This document shows positions 12,147 through 21,749 of a stretch of 64,000 bases of DNA, piece by piece; position 1 is the stretch's first letter, and each line of letters opens with the position of its first letter. The stretch is taken from assembly GCF_949987535.1 (NCBI RefSeq), contig NC_080075.1, positions 42,441,036-42,505,035 of the forward strand, written 5' to 3'. A program made the position numbers and the translations under genes. A model generated the notes under the pieces. That model did no database searches. It was not told the origin of the DNA and saw nothing but the letters and a program-made list of their open reading frames with translations. Origin of the DNA: Balaenoptera acutorostrata (lineage: Eukaryota > Chordata > Mammalia > Artiodactyla > Balaenopteridae).

Positions 12147-12436
12147 CACATCTGGACTGATAACTTGAATTCCACCCAGTGCCATTTAAATAGCCCAAGT
12201 TATAAACCTCTTAAACTTGGGGTTTATAATAGAAACACTGACAGACCCTTAACTATAGTGCCTCTGTAGTAATGAAAGCACAACTATTTCATTATAGCAG
12301 TGTCTGGCAGGGCTGCTATAATTAAGAGTCTGTCAGTGTTTCCATTATAAACCCAAATTTTAAGAGGTTTTTAACTCACATTGTTTTAAATCACATTGGG
12401 CTGAAACTTGCTGTACAAAATGTCAGACCAGATGTG
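12147..12436. mobile_element. Palindromic MITE-like DNA transposon fossil
   Basis: The left arm (about 12147-12275) and right arm (about 12302-12436) are inverted copies. The ends are CACATCTGG and CCAGATGTG. The best-kept part is a long match around AAACACTGACAGA (left) and TCTGTCAGTGTTT (right), with flanking TTTATAA words on both arms. The arms differ by scattered substitutions and small gaps, indicating age. I cannot name the family. An ancient hAT- or mariner-type non-autonomous element, or a Eulor/UCON-like hairpin repeat, would fit. Confidence 0.7.
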
Positions 12437-12974
12437 TGTGTGTGTGTGTATTGCTTTTCCTCTTATTTACCCCCTCCCCACAAAAAAAGGGAAATAGGTG
12501 AAGCTTGTTTTTAAGACAGGGTGTGAAAAACATGTATTTAAAAAAATTATTCCCTTGTTAAAAGCTAAAGATTTATTGGGGGAGGGTGCACAGAAAATGA
12601 AGTTTGAGATATTTTTCATTTTTGTTTTTTCTGATTGTATTTTTTCCTTTAGAAGTGCTCTCATTTGGGAAACCAGATTTGAACATATCCAAAAAGCAAT
12701 GTTAAAAAATTGAATCTTATGATACCCGGTTCTTGACACTGGTTTATTTGGAAGATAATTGATTATGTAGGCTGCTGGAGGTGATGAAAATATCTTGCAT
12801 TGTATTCTTAAGTGTTCAGCTGTTTTGATCTTTGGGGTAATCTTTTGGAGCTCACCATCCTTGGTGGGAATCACTTTTAGGGCTAAAATGTACTCTTATA
12901 ACAGAGTTGCCTGATGAAAGCCTTATTGGCTCTGGGGGAAACTAATAGAATTTGTATGGTTATGTTGGTTTCAT
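12437..12974. other. Upstream flank, no gene
   Basis: AT-rich, nothing recognised apart from a short TG run at its left edge. Confidence 0.5.
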
Positions 12975-13065
12975 TTATGTGGTGATAGGATTTATTCACT
13001 TATTCACTCAAAAACCATTTATTGAGAATCTACTGTGTGCTCAGCATTGCATTTGGACGTTTCTA
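12975..13065 (-). repeat. L2 3'-end fragment (antisense)
   Basis: TTATTCACTTATTCACTCAA..CCATTTATTGAGAATCTACTGTGTGCTCAGCATTG is the reverse complement of the L2 3' terminus, including the tail repeats. Confidence 0.7.
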
Positions 13066-13309
13066 ATGCGGTCCATTAGACTGGTTTCACTGCCCAGCAC
13101 GTATGTGTCTTTGATGTCAGTGTTAGGGAGCTAAATTTCAGTGTTCTAACCAGAACTCCTTGCTGTCTTCAAAGGAGCCTCTTACTTAAGTGGTGAGACT
13201 GCTGCCCACGGCCCCCTCCACACACACATTGTTGACTCAGCACACAGCAGCCCAGTCTAGAGGTAAGTATAGACTTATTTAGAGCAGATTCAGCTTTTGA
13301 CTTCCTACT

Positions 13310-13378
13310 TTCCCTCCCTTCCTCCCTCCCTTCCTCCCTCCCTTCCTTCCCTTCTTTTCTCCCTTCTTTATTTTTTTG
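13310..13378 (+). repeat. (CCCTTCCT)n polypyrimidine tract
   Basis: About 70 bases of C and T, mirror-symmetric in places. This is a candidate H-DNA former. Confidence 0.9.
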
Positions 13379-16099
13379 AGGGGCTCCATCCAGGTATGTG
13401 AAGTAGCCTGCCAGTCAGCTAAAGGCCTAGGGAGCCTCTGGGGAAATGCCACACTAACTGTTCCCCCAGGAACCCCACTGGAGGAAGTCTGCCTTTTCAG
13501 GTGTAGACACTGCCCTCCAGGGGCCTCCTTAGGTCCCAGGCTCTGGATCACACTGTGAGCAGAGGAGGAAGAAATGTTATAGGGGGGTCAGGGCTGAGGA
13601 AGGCTGGGGAGAAGAGGGGACTGTGGCCCTCATGCTCACCTTTTAATTTGGGGCCCCCACACAAAGCCCACCCCCTTCCTCAAGCACAACCTCCCTTCCT
13701 TTTTAAAGTTAATTTTCCTTTGTCTTAACAACACCCTAGCACTCCCACCCTTAAGAACCCCAAAACCTATGCCAAGTGATGAATCCACACCTAAGTTTTA
13801 TTTTTATCAAGATGACTGCCCATTCTTTATTTTGCGAAATTACATTAGGAAGAAAAAAAAAAAGAAGAATGAAGTAAAAGCAAGGTGGGAGCGATTGTAT
13901 TAACCATTCATTCAGTCATTCATTTATTTATCTTTAAGTTTATAAAGGTGTTTCCCGCTAAAGGCAGACAGTGAATATTTTATTTGAATCTTGCAGTTTC
14001 CATCAGACCTTTTAACCCTTCATTCTCCAGCTCAGCCCGAGTCCCCCGCGCCAGGCGATCCTCGGCACGAAGGCTGGTACTGTATTAAGTCTCCCTCTTG
14101 GAGCTGTTTGTTGACCACATTCACGTTCAGAGCCCTGGAGCTAAAAGCACTTTACACCATAAAATAAAAGCACTGTCTTTTTTTCTAAAAGGTTACGTCT
14201 GGAGGCCACGCGGCTCATACTTCATACCGAAAACTACTGAAAGGACTATGAAATCCTCTATGATTTACACTCTCTCACTGCATTAGGGTATAGATCTACT
14301 CGACTCTAAAAATACGGTGGGTTTCTAACCGACGTGAATATATGTGCATTATTTCAGAAAGTCTGTTAGAAAACTTGTCAACACATTATAAAGCATAAAA
14401 CAGGACTTGGCTATTAAGTACGAGATCAGAGGCAGAATATATACTGCAGGAAGTCCTGGGGAGTCTCCTCCGCGGGCAAGATAGAAAGGGGGAGGAGGGG
14501 AGGGGAGGGTCGTCTGCTGGCCTGGAGTTTACACGCAATGTCGTCACCAAAGGTTTGGGAAAGAGCCCACAGAGCGTATTAGCTCCTCAGTGGAATCAGC
14601 AAAGGTTCTACAGCTCCAAATGAAGTTAACCGAACGGCCAGAAAATAATTTTAACGTTGTCATAATTTATTATTTTCTGAAAGCTACTTTTGGAAAGTAA
14701 ATATACTTATTGTGTATCCAAGTGTGCGCGTTTACAGTGACCTTTCACCCCTCTACAAACCCACCTGCATCATTAATCAATACTTACGTAATAGTTTCAA
14801 AGCTCTTAAAACAACACATTTTTATTTCTTTAAACACACATACAAACCTTCCCCCTCCCCCAGTTTTGGGCGCTTTAGCGAGCATCCAGCAGCAATGAGG
14901 GAGGGGGCGTCACTCGTAGCGGCGAGCAGGAGGGACCGCGAGTGGGGGTCCGCGACGAGGAGGGAATCAAATGCCGATACACAGCCCTGGTTTTCTGGAC
15001 TGGGTGAAATCAGGCTGGGGGAGGGGCGGGAGTGGAGGGCAGTTCCTATTTCACTCTGGGCATTTTATGATGGTGAAATTAAATATATGTTAATGGTGGA
15101 AACGACGCTACTTACCTCTCCATGGGCACCCAGGGAAAGCAGCTGCAAAACTGGGTTTTAAATGTTATGTTTTAACATGTGGTTTCGGAAGGAACCCCCT
15201 GGAATCTGAAACAAGTGCAGTAACATAGACCTACTTGTAACTAAGTGCCTAATTTGCTATGATTTTTTTTTAAAAAGAAAATCAATAAAATGTTGCCAGT
15301 TATTTATTGGAAATAACCACAGATAGCGGCCCTGATAGGGTGCCGGTTTTAGAGAGCACACAATTGTGTAATGAATTGTAATTCAGAAGACTGTTAAATG
15401 TGAACCACAGAGCCTTTCAGAGGTAATAAAGTCATTACTTTTTACACTACAGCCAACCCTGAAAAGCTTTATACACACCATTATATATAAATCATACATA
15501 TATATTTCCACAACACACATTCACCCATTTATATACCTTTTCTATATATGGACTTTTATGGGTGGATGGGAAAAAATATTTAAATTTGAAAAGCTCGGTT
15601 CCGAAGGAATCTGACTGACTCACTATTGTTACCTAAAGGGGCTTTTATTTTATTTATTTATTTTTCAAAGGCCTCCAGTTGTACTTTTTTCTTCCCTCTC
15701 ACCTTCCCTCCAACCATTCTCCTCCACGTCCCGCTCCCCCCACCCCTCCCCTGCAATAACATTCTTTTGGTCGCTCCAAGGCTAGTTGAACAAGACAAAA
15801 AAAATAGTAGTGGAAAAGAGATGCTGACCTGCTCTGAAGAACTCGTGAAAAAGGGGAAATGGTGTAACGCACACGCTACAGAGCTTTACTGCAAGTGACT
15901 CTTCCTGCTTCTTAAACAGGTTTTTAGTTTTCCCCCCCTTAAACTGGAGGAAAACAATAACAACAAACCATATTTACACAAACCCAGTCCAGCCCACATC
16001 TCTCCTAATGTTGAGCATCAAAACCTCCTTGTCTTCCTTAGAGGGGCCCGAAGCTTCGCCGAGCTAGGCAAACCAGTTATTTTCTAATGGGTTTGAAAC
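13379..16099. other. Promoter-proximal upstream flank, no gene
   Basis: GC content rises in steps. A strong + strand G-quadruplex motif lies at 14488-14509 (five G-runs with 1-3 base loops). A GC-rich patch spans about 14870-15040. A weak L2-tail-like stretch (TTCATTCAGTCATTCATTTATT) is near 13906. AT-rich blocks at 14580-14720 and 15440-15590 look single-copy and could be conserved enhancers. No exon is supported. Confidence 0.5.
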
Positions 16100-16661
16100 T
16101 TTATGAAGGCAACATATGAATAAACAGCCGCTGGCCGGCGCGGCTCGGAGATGGGTGCGCGCATGCAAGCCCGGGGCCCTCGCTTAAAACAATAAAGCCC
16201 CGCGCCGGGTAGGTGAATTTACGAAAACGACTTCCCTTAGACTGAGGAGGGGGAAGAGAAGACACAAGGGGTTGTGGAGCCGCTTGGAGGAGAGCGAAGG
16301 AAGGCTCCTCGCTCTGCAGACACACACTCACACACGTCCACCTGCAGCTCGGAGTGTCGCGGGCCGCGGCTCTCCGCCTCCACCCTGCACCCTCCGCGCC
16401 TCCCTTGGACCTGAGTCCATTTTCCTCTCCCCCCCGTGCCCTTCCGGATTTGGAATCGCAGCGCGGTCTCGGCGTCGGCGTCGGCTGAGGCTACAGGGTG
16501 GCGCAGGCAGGCGGGGAGGCTGGGAGGCGGGAGACGCCGGGGGACTTTGCGGGCACGTTTCTGAATAAACTTTCCAATCGCAGGGGGTGCTGTTGCTGTA
16601 CATTTTACGTAAAACTGAAAGTATCCCACGCCAGAGTGAAGCCCGCTTTTTGACAGCAGTA

Positions 16662-16678
16662 GCGCGCGCGCGCGCGCA
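16662..16678 (+). repeat. (GC)n tract
   Basis: Seventeen bases of alternating G and C inside the upstream CpG island, with Z-DNA potential. Confidence 0.9.
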
Positions 16679-18037
16679 TTAAAGAGACAGGGGTTTATTT
16701 CCAACAGGTCTTCCCTAATTTCCTGGGAACGTCTACAGAAAGGCCAGAGGGGGGCTGCGGGCTCCGGGGTGTGCGGCTCCGCCCGGGGCGCCCCGGGAGC
16801 GTGGCGCTGACCCGGGGCTGTCACCCCATCACTGTGGCTTCCCCGCTGCTCCCGCGAGCCAGTCGCTCATTCTTCATTCCCCATTTTCTTTCCCCGGGTA
16901 ACAGCACTGGGCTAGTTGTGCTCTGCCCGTAAGAAACACTTTCTTGCCATTCCTCGGTGCTTTTGCAGTAGCTCTGGAGCGGGAGGGGGGTGTGTCTTTC
17001 CTTGGGACCTGGCTTGGGGACCTCCCGCGGCCCCGGGAGCAAGTTCCCAGGGACTGGCACTCCCGGGACTGCCCGGGCTTTGTCCTCTGGCCGGCAGCAG
17101 CTCCGTTGAGGTGGACGCCTCGGCGCCTCCCTCGCCCTGGGTCCGGGCACTCCACTGCCGGGGCTGGAACGTGCCCCGAGTCCGGCTCCCTGTTTTTTAT
17201 TCCTCGGCCTTTCTCTCCCTTTCCGCGACCGTTGAGAGCCTCGACTCCCTGCTCCCAGTTGCATTCAGACCCTATCGTTTGTCGGGACGTTCAGATCCCC
17301 GGCCCCCCGGCTTGGCCTGGGGGGCGCCCTCCCGGCCCTTCGGCCCTGGCCTGCACCGCTTCCCTCGCCCTTGCCCCCTCTCTCCAGGCCGCCCGGGCTC
17401 CCGGAGGCCCCGGCGCTGCCCTTCCGGACCCGCAACCCTCCAAACTTGAGCTGGACTCTGCTTCGCCGCGCGCTCCTTCCCGCCTCCCCTTGCCTGCCGC
17501 GTAGCTGTAAGTTGGAGGCTCAGCTCTCAACTTCGGGTGATTTTTCTTTGCCATCCTCTCCTCGGGCAAAGTTTCCCGAGCGCAGCCGCGGCCTCAAGGC
17601 TTTTGCTTCGGCCCCCGGCGTCCGCACGCGGGGTGCGAGCGCGGCGGCGGCGGAGAGGGGAAGTGGGTGTGCGCACGCAGGAGGGTGTCCGGGAGCAACT
17701 CTACCTGGCTTCCCTCCGCCCGCGCTTCCCCGGCCCCTGCAGCCTCCCCGTACACTCTGGTTTTTTGTTTGTTTGTTTTGTTTTTTAAATTTTAAATAAT
17801 CTTTCATTTTAGGGTCCGCATGCGGGGGGGGGAGCAGGGCGCACGTCTTGCTCCCCACCCCCTCCGCCCCCGCCACCCCTTTCTTCTCTCCCGGCCACGC
17901 CGCTGCCTCGGCGCTTGCTGCGGCCACTGGTGGGCCCGCGGCCCCAGCGCCCCCTCCCCTCGGCCCGCCCCTCCCACGGGGGCCGCGTCTGGCGTCTGCG
18001 GAGCCCCCCGCTCCGCACCTCCCCCGCCCCGCACTGG

Positions 18038-18044
18038 CCATTGG
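18038..18044 (-). promoter_or_regulatory. Inverted CCAAT box (upstream copy)
   Basis: CCATTGG is an inverted CCAAT box with good flanks for NF-Y, about 250 bases before the estimated transcription start. A second copy follows 49 bases downstream. Paired CCAAT boxes are typical of TATA-less CpG-island promoters. Confidence 0.6.
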
Positions 18045-18086
18045 CTTGTCCTGGTCTCTTTTTCATGTCCAGCCCCTGATGTGTGT

Positions 18087-18093
18087 CCATTGG
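18087..18093 (-). promoter_or_regulatory. Inverted CCAAT box (downstream copy)
   Basis: A second CCATTGG, about 200 bases before the estimated transcription start and in the same orientation as the copy at 18038. Confidence 0.6.
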
Positions 18094-18175
18094 TGTGAGC
18101 TTCCCCTTCCCTCCTCCCCTTCTCTCCTGCTCGCCCTGCCCATGTTTTGTGTGTCTCTGTCCATCCAGACTCCTG

Positions 18176-18219
18176 ACGTTCAAGTTCGCAGGGACGTCAC
18201 GTCCGCACTTGAACTTGCA
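18176..18219. promoter_or_regulatory. CRE-like nested palindrome in the core promoter
   Basis: GGACGT-C-ACGTCC (18192-18204) contains GACGTCAC, a near-perfect cAMP-response/ATF site. It is flanked by the inverted pair CAAGTTC (18181-18187) and GAACTTG (18211-18217). A further TGACGTT half site lies just upstream, and CACTTGA on the right arm resembles an NKX2 site. The block sits about 100 bases before the inferred transcription start. Confidence 0.5.
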
Positions 18220-18296
18220 GCTCAGGGGGGCTTTTGCCATTTTTTTCATCTCTCTCTCTTTCTCTCTCTCTCCCCCTCTATCTCTCCTCTCTCTCT

Positions 18297-18330
18297 CTTT
18301 TTTTTTTTTTTTTTGCTTAAAAAAAAAAAA
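18297..18330 (+). repeat. T-tract followed by A-tract at the likely transcription start
   Basis: About 18 T, then GCTTA, then a run of A. The two tracts could pair as a small hairpin. A pyrimidine-rich CT stretch (18242-18296) lies directly before. This is the region where I place the start of the BCL11A mRNA. Confidence 0.8.
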
Positions 18331-18333
18331 GCC

Positions 18334-18387
18334 ATGACGGCTCTCCCACAATTCATCTTCCCTGCGCCATCTTTGTATTATTTCTAA
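18334..18387 (+). promoter_or_regulatory. Upstream ORF 1, 17 codons
   Basis: The ATG at 18334 is followed by 17 sense codons (MTALPQFIFPAPSLYYF) and TAA. The context GCCATGA has G at -3, the best of the upstream ATGs here. It ends 140 bases before the BCL11A ATG, so reinitiation is possible. It matters only if transcription starts upstream of it, which is likely but not shown by the sequence. Confidence 0.55.
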
Positions 18388-18413
18388 TTTATTTTGGATG
18401 TCAAAAGGCACTG

Positions 18414-18449
18414 ATGAAGATATTTTCTCTGGAGTCTCCTTCTTTCTAA
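18414..18449 (+). promoter_or_regulatory. Upstream ORF 3, 11 codons
   Basis: The ATG at 18414 (weak context, C at -3) reads MKIFSLESPSF and stops at TAA. It lies inside the longer overlapping upstream ORF in a different frame. Confidence 0.45.
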
Positions 18450-18462
18450 CCCGGCTCTCCCG

Positions 18463-18468
18463 ATGTGA
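18463..18468 (+). promoter_or_regulatory. Minimal start-stop upstream element (ATGTGA)
   Basis: An ATG is followed directly by TGA, 59 bases before the BCL11A ATG. Start-stop elements of this type are known in other mRNAs to stall initiating/terminating ribosomes without making a peptide. The ATG context is weak (C at -3). Confidence 0.45.
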
Positions 18469-18487
18469 ACCGAGCCGTCGTCCGCCC

Positions 18488-18511
18488 GCCGCCGCCGCCG
18501 CCGCCGCCGCC
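18488..18511 (+). repeat. (GCC)8 trinucleotide repeat in 5' UTR
   Basis: Eight uninterrupted GCC units lie 17 bases before the BCL11A start codon. GCC tracts in leaders can form stable structure and vary in length between individuals. Changes by whole units would not alter any reading frame here. Confidence 0.95.
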
Positions 18512-18527
18512 CGCCCCGCAGTCCACC

Positions 18528-18582
18528 ATGTCTCGCCGCAAGCAAGGCAAACCCCAGCACTTAAGCAAACGGGAATTCTCGC
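18528..18582 (+). CDS. BCL11A: BCL11A coding exon 1 (residues 1-18 plus one base)
   Basis: This is the first coding exon of the BCL11A zinc-finger repressor, a nuclear protein that silences fetal globin genes and acts in B-lymphoid and neuronal development. It encodes MSRRKQGKPQHLSKREFS and ends one base into codon 19. The basic N-terminal MSRRKQ..P stretch is the motif known in SALL and FOG proteins to bind the RBBP4/7 subunits of NuRD. The start is chosen because the ATG sits in a CCACC context with A at -3, and the peptide matches the family exactly. The donor GTAAGTAA follows immediately at 18583. The 55-bp coding length and phase-1 end equal those I recall for human. The exon lies in a CpG island, and the leader before it contains eight GCC units and several upstream ATGs. 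Confidence 0.97.
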
Positions 18583-19499
18583 GTAAGTAACCCAATAATA
18601 GTAATAATAATTATTAATAATCACAAGAGCGCGCAGGACGAGAAGCAAGAGAGAGGGGGAGAGAGGGGTGTGTGCATGCATTTAAAATTTTTTTCACGAG
18701 AAAAAACCTCCGAGCGTCGGGATAAAAGAGATTAAAGGGAGAGGGGGAAAAAAAAACCCTAATCTCATCCCATCCCGAACCATAGCCGTATGTACACTTT
18801 TGAGATAGCACGAACCTTTTAATTTTATTTAATTTTACAACAATTTGACTGCTCCTCTTTCCTGCTTTCCTCTGCTTTATTTCGCTTTTCGAAAAGGAAT
18901 GCAATGATTTCCCCTCCAGTTTTGCAAAATAATGGACAATGCTGTGGATGCTAACAACTCTCGTGCAAACCTAAGGGAGGGAACTGGAGGGGAGAGGGGG
19001 GCTGCTTCCACTCACCGGAGGGAGAAAAACGGGGGGGGTGGGGAGCCCAAGTCTAAAAAAACAATTCCCAGGGAGAAAAGAGGTGAGACTGGCCCACGGA
19101 CATCAGCGCGCTCACGGTCAAGTGTGCACCGGGAGGAAAGTAGTCATCTCCACAATAGTGAGAAAGTGGGATTGTGGGAGGGGGCCCCCGGCGCTCTGGA
19201 GTCTCCCGAGTCTGGAGAGGGGCCGCGGCGGCAGGGAGAGCTTGGGCAACCGGGAAGGACGGGAGCAGCGGCCGGCGCTGCCGCCTTTTGTTCCGGCCCG
19301 AGGTGGGTGTTTGTCCCGCTGCCTTTTGTGCCGGCTCCTCGCGCTTGCCCTCCCGCGCCGCCGCCGCAGCCGCCGCCGAAGGGCAGGAGCAAGGGACGGG
19401 GGCGAGCGGGAGAGGGAGGGAGGGCGCTCTGGCCGCCGCCGCCCGGGTTGCCGCTGCCCGCCCCTCCCGGCCGAACCTCAGGGGCGGCGAGAAAACGTG

Positions 19500-19535
19500 A
19501 AAAATAAAATAAAATTAAATTAAATTAAATAAAAC
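19500..19535 (+). repeat. AAAAT/AAATT pentanucleotide repeat
   Basis: An AT-only stretch inserted between two strongly CpG-rich blocks of intron 1. Confidence 0.9.
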
Positions 19536-20457
19536 AGGGCAAAATTTCTTGCCCCAAAACAGAAGCCTAACGCTCCGCCGGCCGTTTTCTGCCACGCTCT
19601 CCTCTTTGACTCCCCCATCGCCCCCCTCCCCGCAAAAATCTCACAATCTCTAATAGAGGGGATAAAATACAATTATCCCCTTCACCAAAACCTCTTTAGT
19701 TGCAAACTTAGAGCGCCGGCGGCACAGAGAGGGAGCGAGGAACTCCCTCCTCTTACTATTTTTTGGAAGATTTTCAAAAAAAGTGGAAGTGGATTTTGAT
19801 TGGGAAAAATCTCGTGTCTGAATGTTTACAAGCACCGCGTGTGCGGGAGCCTCCTGCCAACAAACAGACAGAGGACCGAGCGCGGCGCGGCAGCCCGGGA
19901 GCGGGCGGCGGCTGCGGCCGGGCCTCGCCGGGGCCTCGCCGGGCCTCGCCGCGCCCCCGCCCCGCCCGGGATCGCCCACCCGGCGCCCGCCGCCCGCCCG
20001 CTGGCACAGCGGCAGGCCGTGCAGCGACTCAGCGCCAGCCGGGTCGAGGGTCCTCTCTGGCCCCCCAGCATAATGCCCAGACCTCCTCCCTGCCAACCCT
20101 ACTGTGAAATCGGCTGGAGAGAAACTCGGCTTTGCAAAGCATTTTTATTTTGCAGAGCAGCCGTAAAAGCGAGTTCTGTCCGCCCCCTACCCCCGACGCC
20201 TCTAGCCCCCAGCTCGGGGCGGCGGAGAGGTCACCACGTGCTTTCCCTGCCCCCCTCCCACCGGGACAGGCCACCAGCCCCCAGCTCCTGAGCGCGGCCA
20301 AGCCAGGTGGGGGTGGGTGGTAGGTGGTACGGGAGTAGTATGTTCGAGTATGCTTTGGGGGAGTGTTCGACACTGGGACTCCACGCACCCCTCCCTTGAG
20401 TTCTTGTCCTCTACCACGGGCCTGTGTCGGTCAGGGGGGCCCTTGTGAGTCTATATT

Positions 20458-20476
20458 GGGGGTGGGGGTGGGTGGG
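20458..20476 (+). promoter_or_regulatory. Sense-strand G-quadruplex motif in intron 1
   Basis: GGGGGTGGGGGTGGGTGGG: four G-runs with single-T loops, the classic arrangement for a very stable parallel quadruplex in DNA and in the nascent RNA. Confidence 0.65.
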
Positions 20477-21733
20477 TAAGTGGGTTGCTGTCTCCTGGCT
20501 AACAGAATGCGCCTGGAAAGGCAGGCGGTGGGCACTTAGGAAAGTTTGGCTGCAAGGGAAAGAAAGGAATGAGAGGGCCTACCTCCTTCCCCCTTCTCAT
20601 TCATGACCCTTATTTTAATATTTGCTGCAATTTTAAAGGACCACCCTATACCCAGTTCTGTATTTTTTAAAGGGGTGTGTGTGTTTGGGGGGGGTGCGCA
20701 TAGGGAATTGAATTTTTCACTGGGCCCTGGAACTTGTCACACACTTCGAAAGCTCCCCCGCCCGGGCACGTTGCGGGGCCCTCCCTCTCCCCACCCCCGC
20801 GCATCCCTCCCTCGCTGCTCTCCCCCGCCCCCCACTCCCCCGGCCGCGCCGGATGCGGAGCAGACGCGGCGCGCGGCGGTGTGAAGTTACAGCCCGGCCA
20901 GGTACCGGCGGGAAGGAAGGGCAGTGTTCGCAGCACTCGGGAAAGCTGGGCCCTTCTTCGGAAGGATGCACTGGGGGCTCAAAGGACGGACTGAGGCGTG
21001 CAGTCCGGGCTGCTCCCCCGTCCCCCACCCACCCTGGGCCCATCCGGAGATATTCCAGGCTGGGTGGGTTATCCCCCTCTCGCCGTGTCTCAGGGCGGGC
21101 TTTGCGTTGAGGAACCAGTTTGAAGGGCGTGCGGTGGTCGCTCCTTTCTGATTTTCTGGGTGCGCAGGGGGGAGCGGGAGCCATTCCGGTCTTCAGGACC
21201 CCCTTCCCCTCCCCGCCCCCATCCTCCGCTTCTTGGGCTGACTGAGCCGTTCGGTCGCTAGGAGGCAGAACAAGATCAAGAAAGCTCAGCGAACTTGAAC
21301 CTGTACCAGAGCCTCCCCCACCCCCGCTCTGCATTTCTCGGCCGGGAGGGAAGAGCTTTGCGAGGGTGGGGGTGGGGGAAACGGACGGTTAGGCAGAATT
21401 CCCTTTCTCCCCCCTCCCTCCCATCACCCCTTATGTCTTTGTTCTTCATTTTGACTTTAAAAATGCTTCTTGCCAGGGCTGCAGAGAAGCGCGCGGCCGA
21501 CACCCCCGGGCTCCGGGAGTGGAGCGGGGTGCAATTTTCTTTCTCTTTCGGGCGGGCATTTTTGGTAGGGAGGAAAGGGGAGTGCGCGCTCTCCGGCTTC
21601 GGGGCAAGGCCAAAGGGCGGGATCCGGCAAGTTTGCACTTAGTCTCCAGGTTCACTTCTTCCACCCCCTCACCCCCATGCAAAGCACGGACCGAGGCGGC
21701 CACAGTGGGCTTGCAGGGCTGCTCTGCAGCCCG

Positions 21734-21749
21734 ACCCCCCCCCCCCCCC
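21734..21749 (+). repeat. Poly(C) tract (16 bases)
   Basis: A homopolymeric C run inside a CpG-rich block. Length calls at such runs are often wrong. Confidence 0.9.

Larger units (their letters stand above)
16100..18130. promoter_or_regulatory. Upstream CpG island (BCL11A promoter)
   Basis: This is GC- and CpG-rich DNA throughout, with many CGCG, CCGCGG and GGGCGG-type words, ending in the promoter just before exon 1. The long open frames on both strands here are a by-product of base composition. A minus-strand G-quadruplex candidate (four C-runs with short loops) lies at 17852-17879. A (GC)n tract is at 16662-16678. Confidence 0.85.
18296..18527 (+). other. BCL11A: BCL11A 5' untranslated leader (exon 1, start approximate)
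   Basis: This is the leader region before the BCL11A ATG. It opens with a T-tract and a GCTTAAAAA... stretch and ends with eight GCC units and CCGCAGTCCACC. The left boundary is inferred from my memory of where the human mRNA begins, near the T-tract, and is uncertain by tens of bases. There is no TATA box at the expected distance, which suits a CpG-island promoter. The leader contains at least four upstream ATGs (18334, 18398, 18414 and 18463), listed separately. The GC-rich 3' half could slow scanning ribosomes. Confidence 0.7.
18398..18582 (+). promoter_or_regulatory. Overlapping upstream ORF with poly-Ala stretch
   Basis: This frame starts at 18398 in a weak context (T at -3) and reads without a stop through the whole of exon 1. 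It crosses the BCL11A ATG in the +1 frame. After splicing it continues for three codons in exon 2 and stops at the TGA at 25520-25522, giving about 65 codons. The GCC repeat is read as a run of Ala codons. A ribosome using it could not reach the BCL11A start by simple scanning, so it should repress. Peptide function is unlikely, and initiation may be inefficient. Confidence 0.5.

Noticed and set aside
16237..17504. Several 140-195 codon frames on both strands of the upstream CpG island
   Set aside because: Overlapping frames on both strands, Pro/Arg/Gly/Ala-rich composition and no conserved motif are typical of stop-poor CpG-island DNA.
17809..18681. 290-codon minus-strand open frame antisense to BCL11A exon 1
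   Set aside because: It is an artefact of GC-rich and CT-rich repeats (Arg/Gly/Ala/Glu runs), lies across a known promoter and exon, and has no domain.
18932..21334. Long frames in intron 1 (18932-19507 plus, 20717-21334 minus and others)
   Set aside because: These are the same CpG-composition effect, with no splice-supported exon or recognisable domain.
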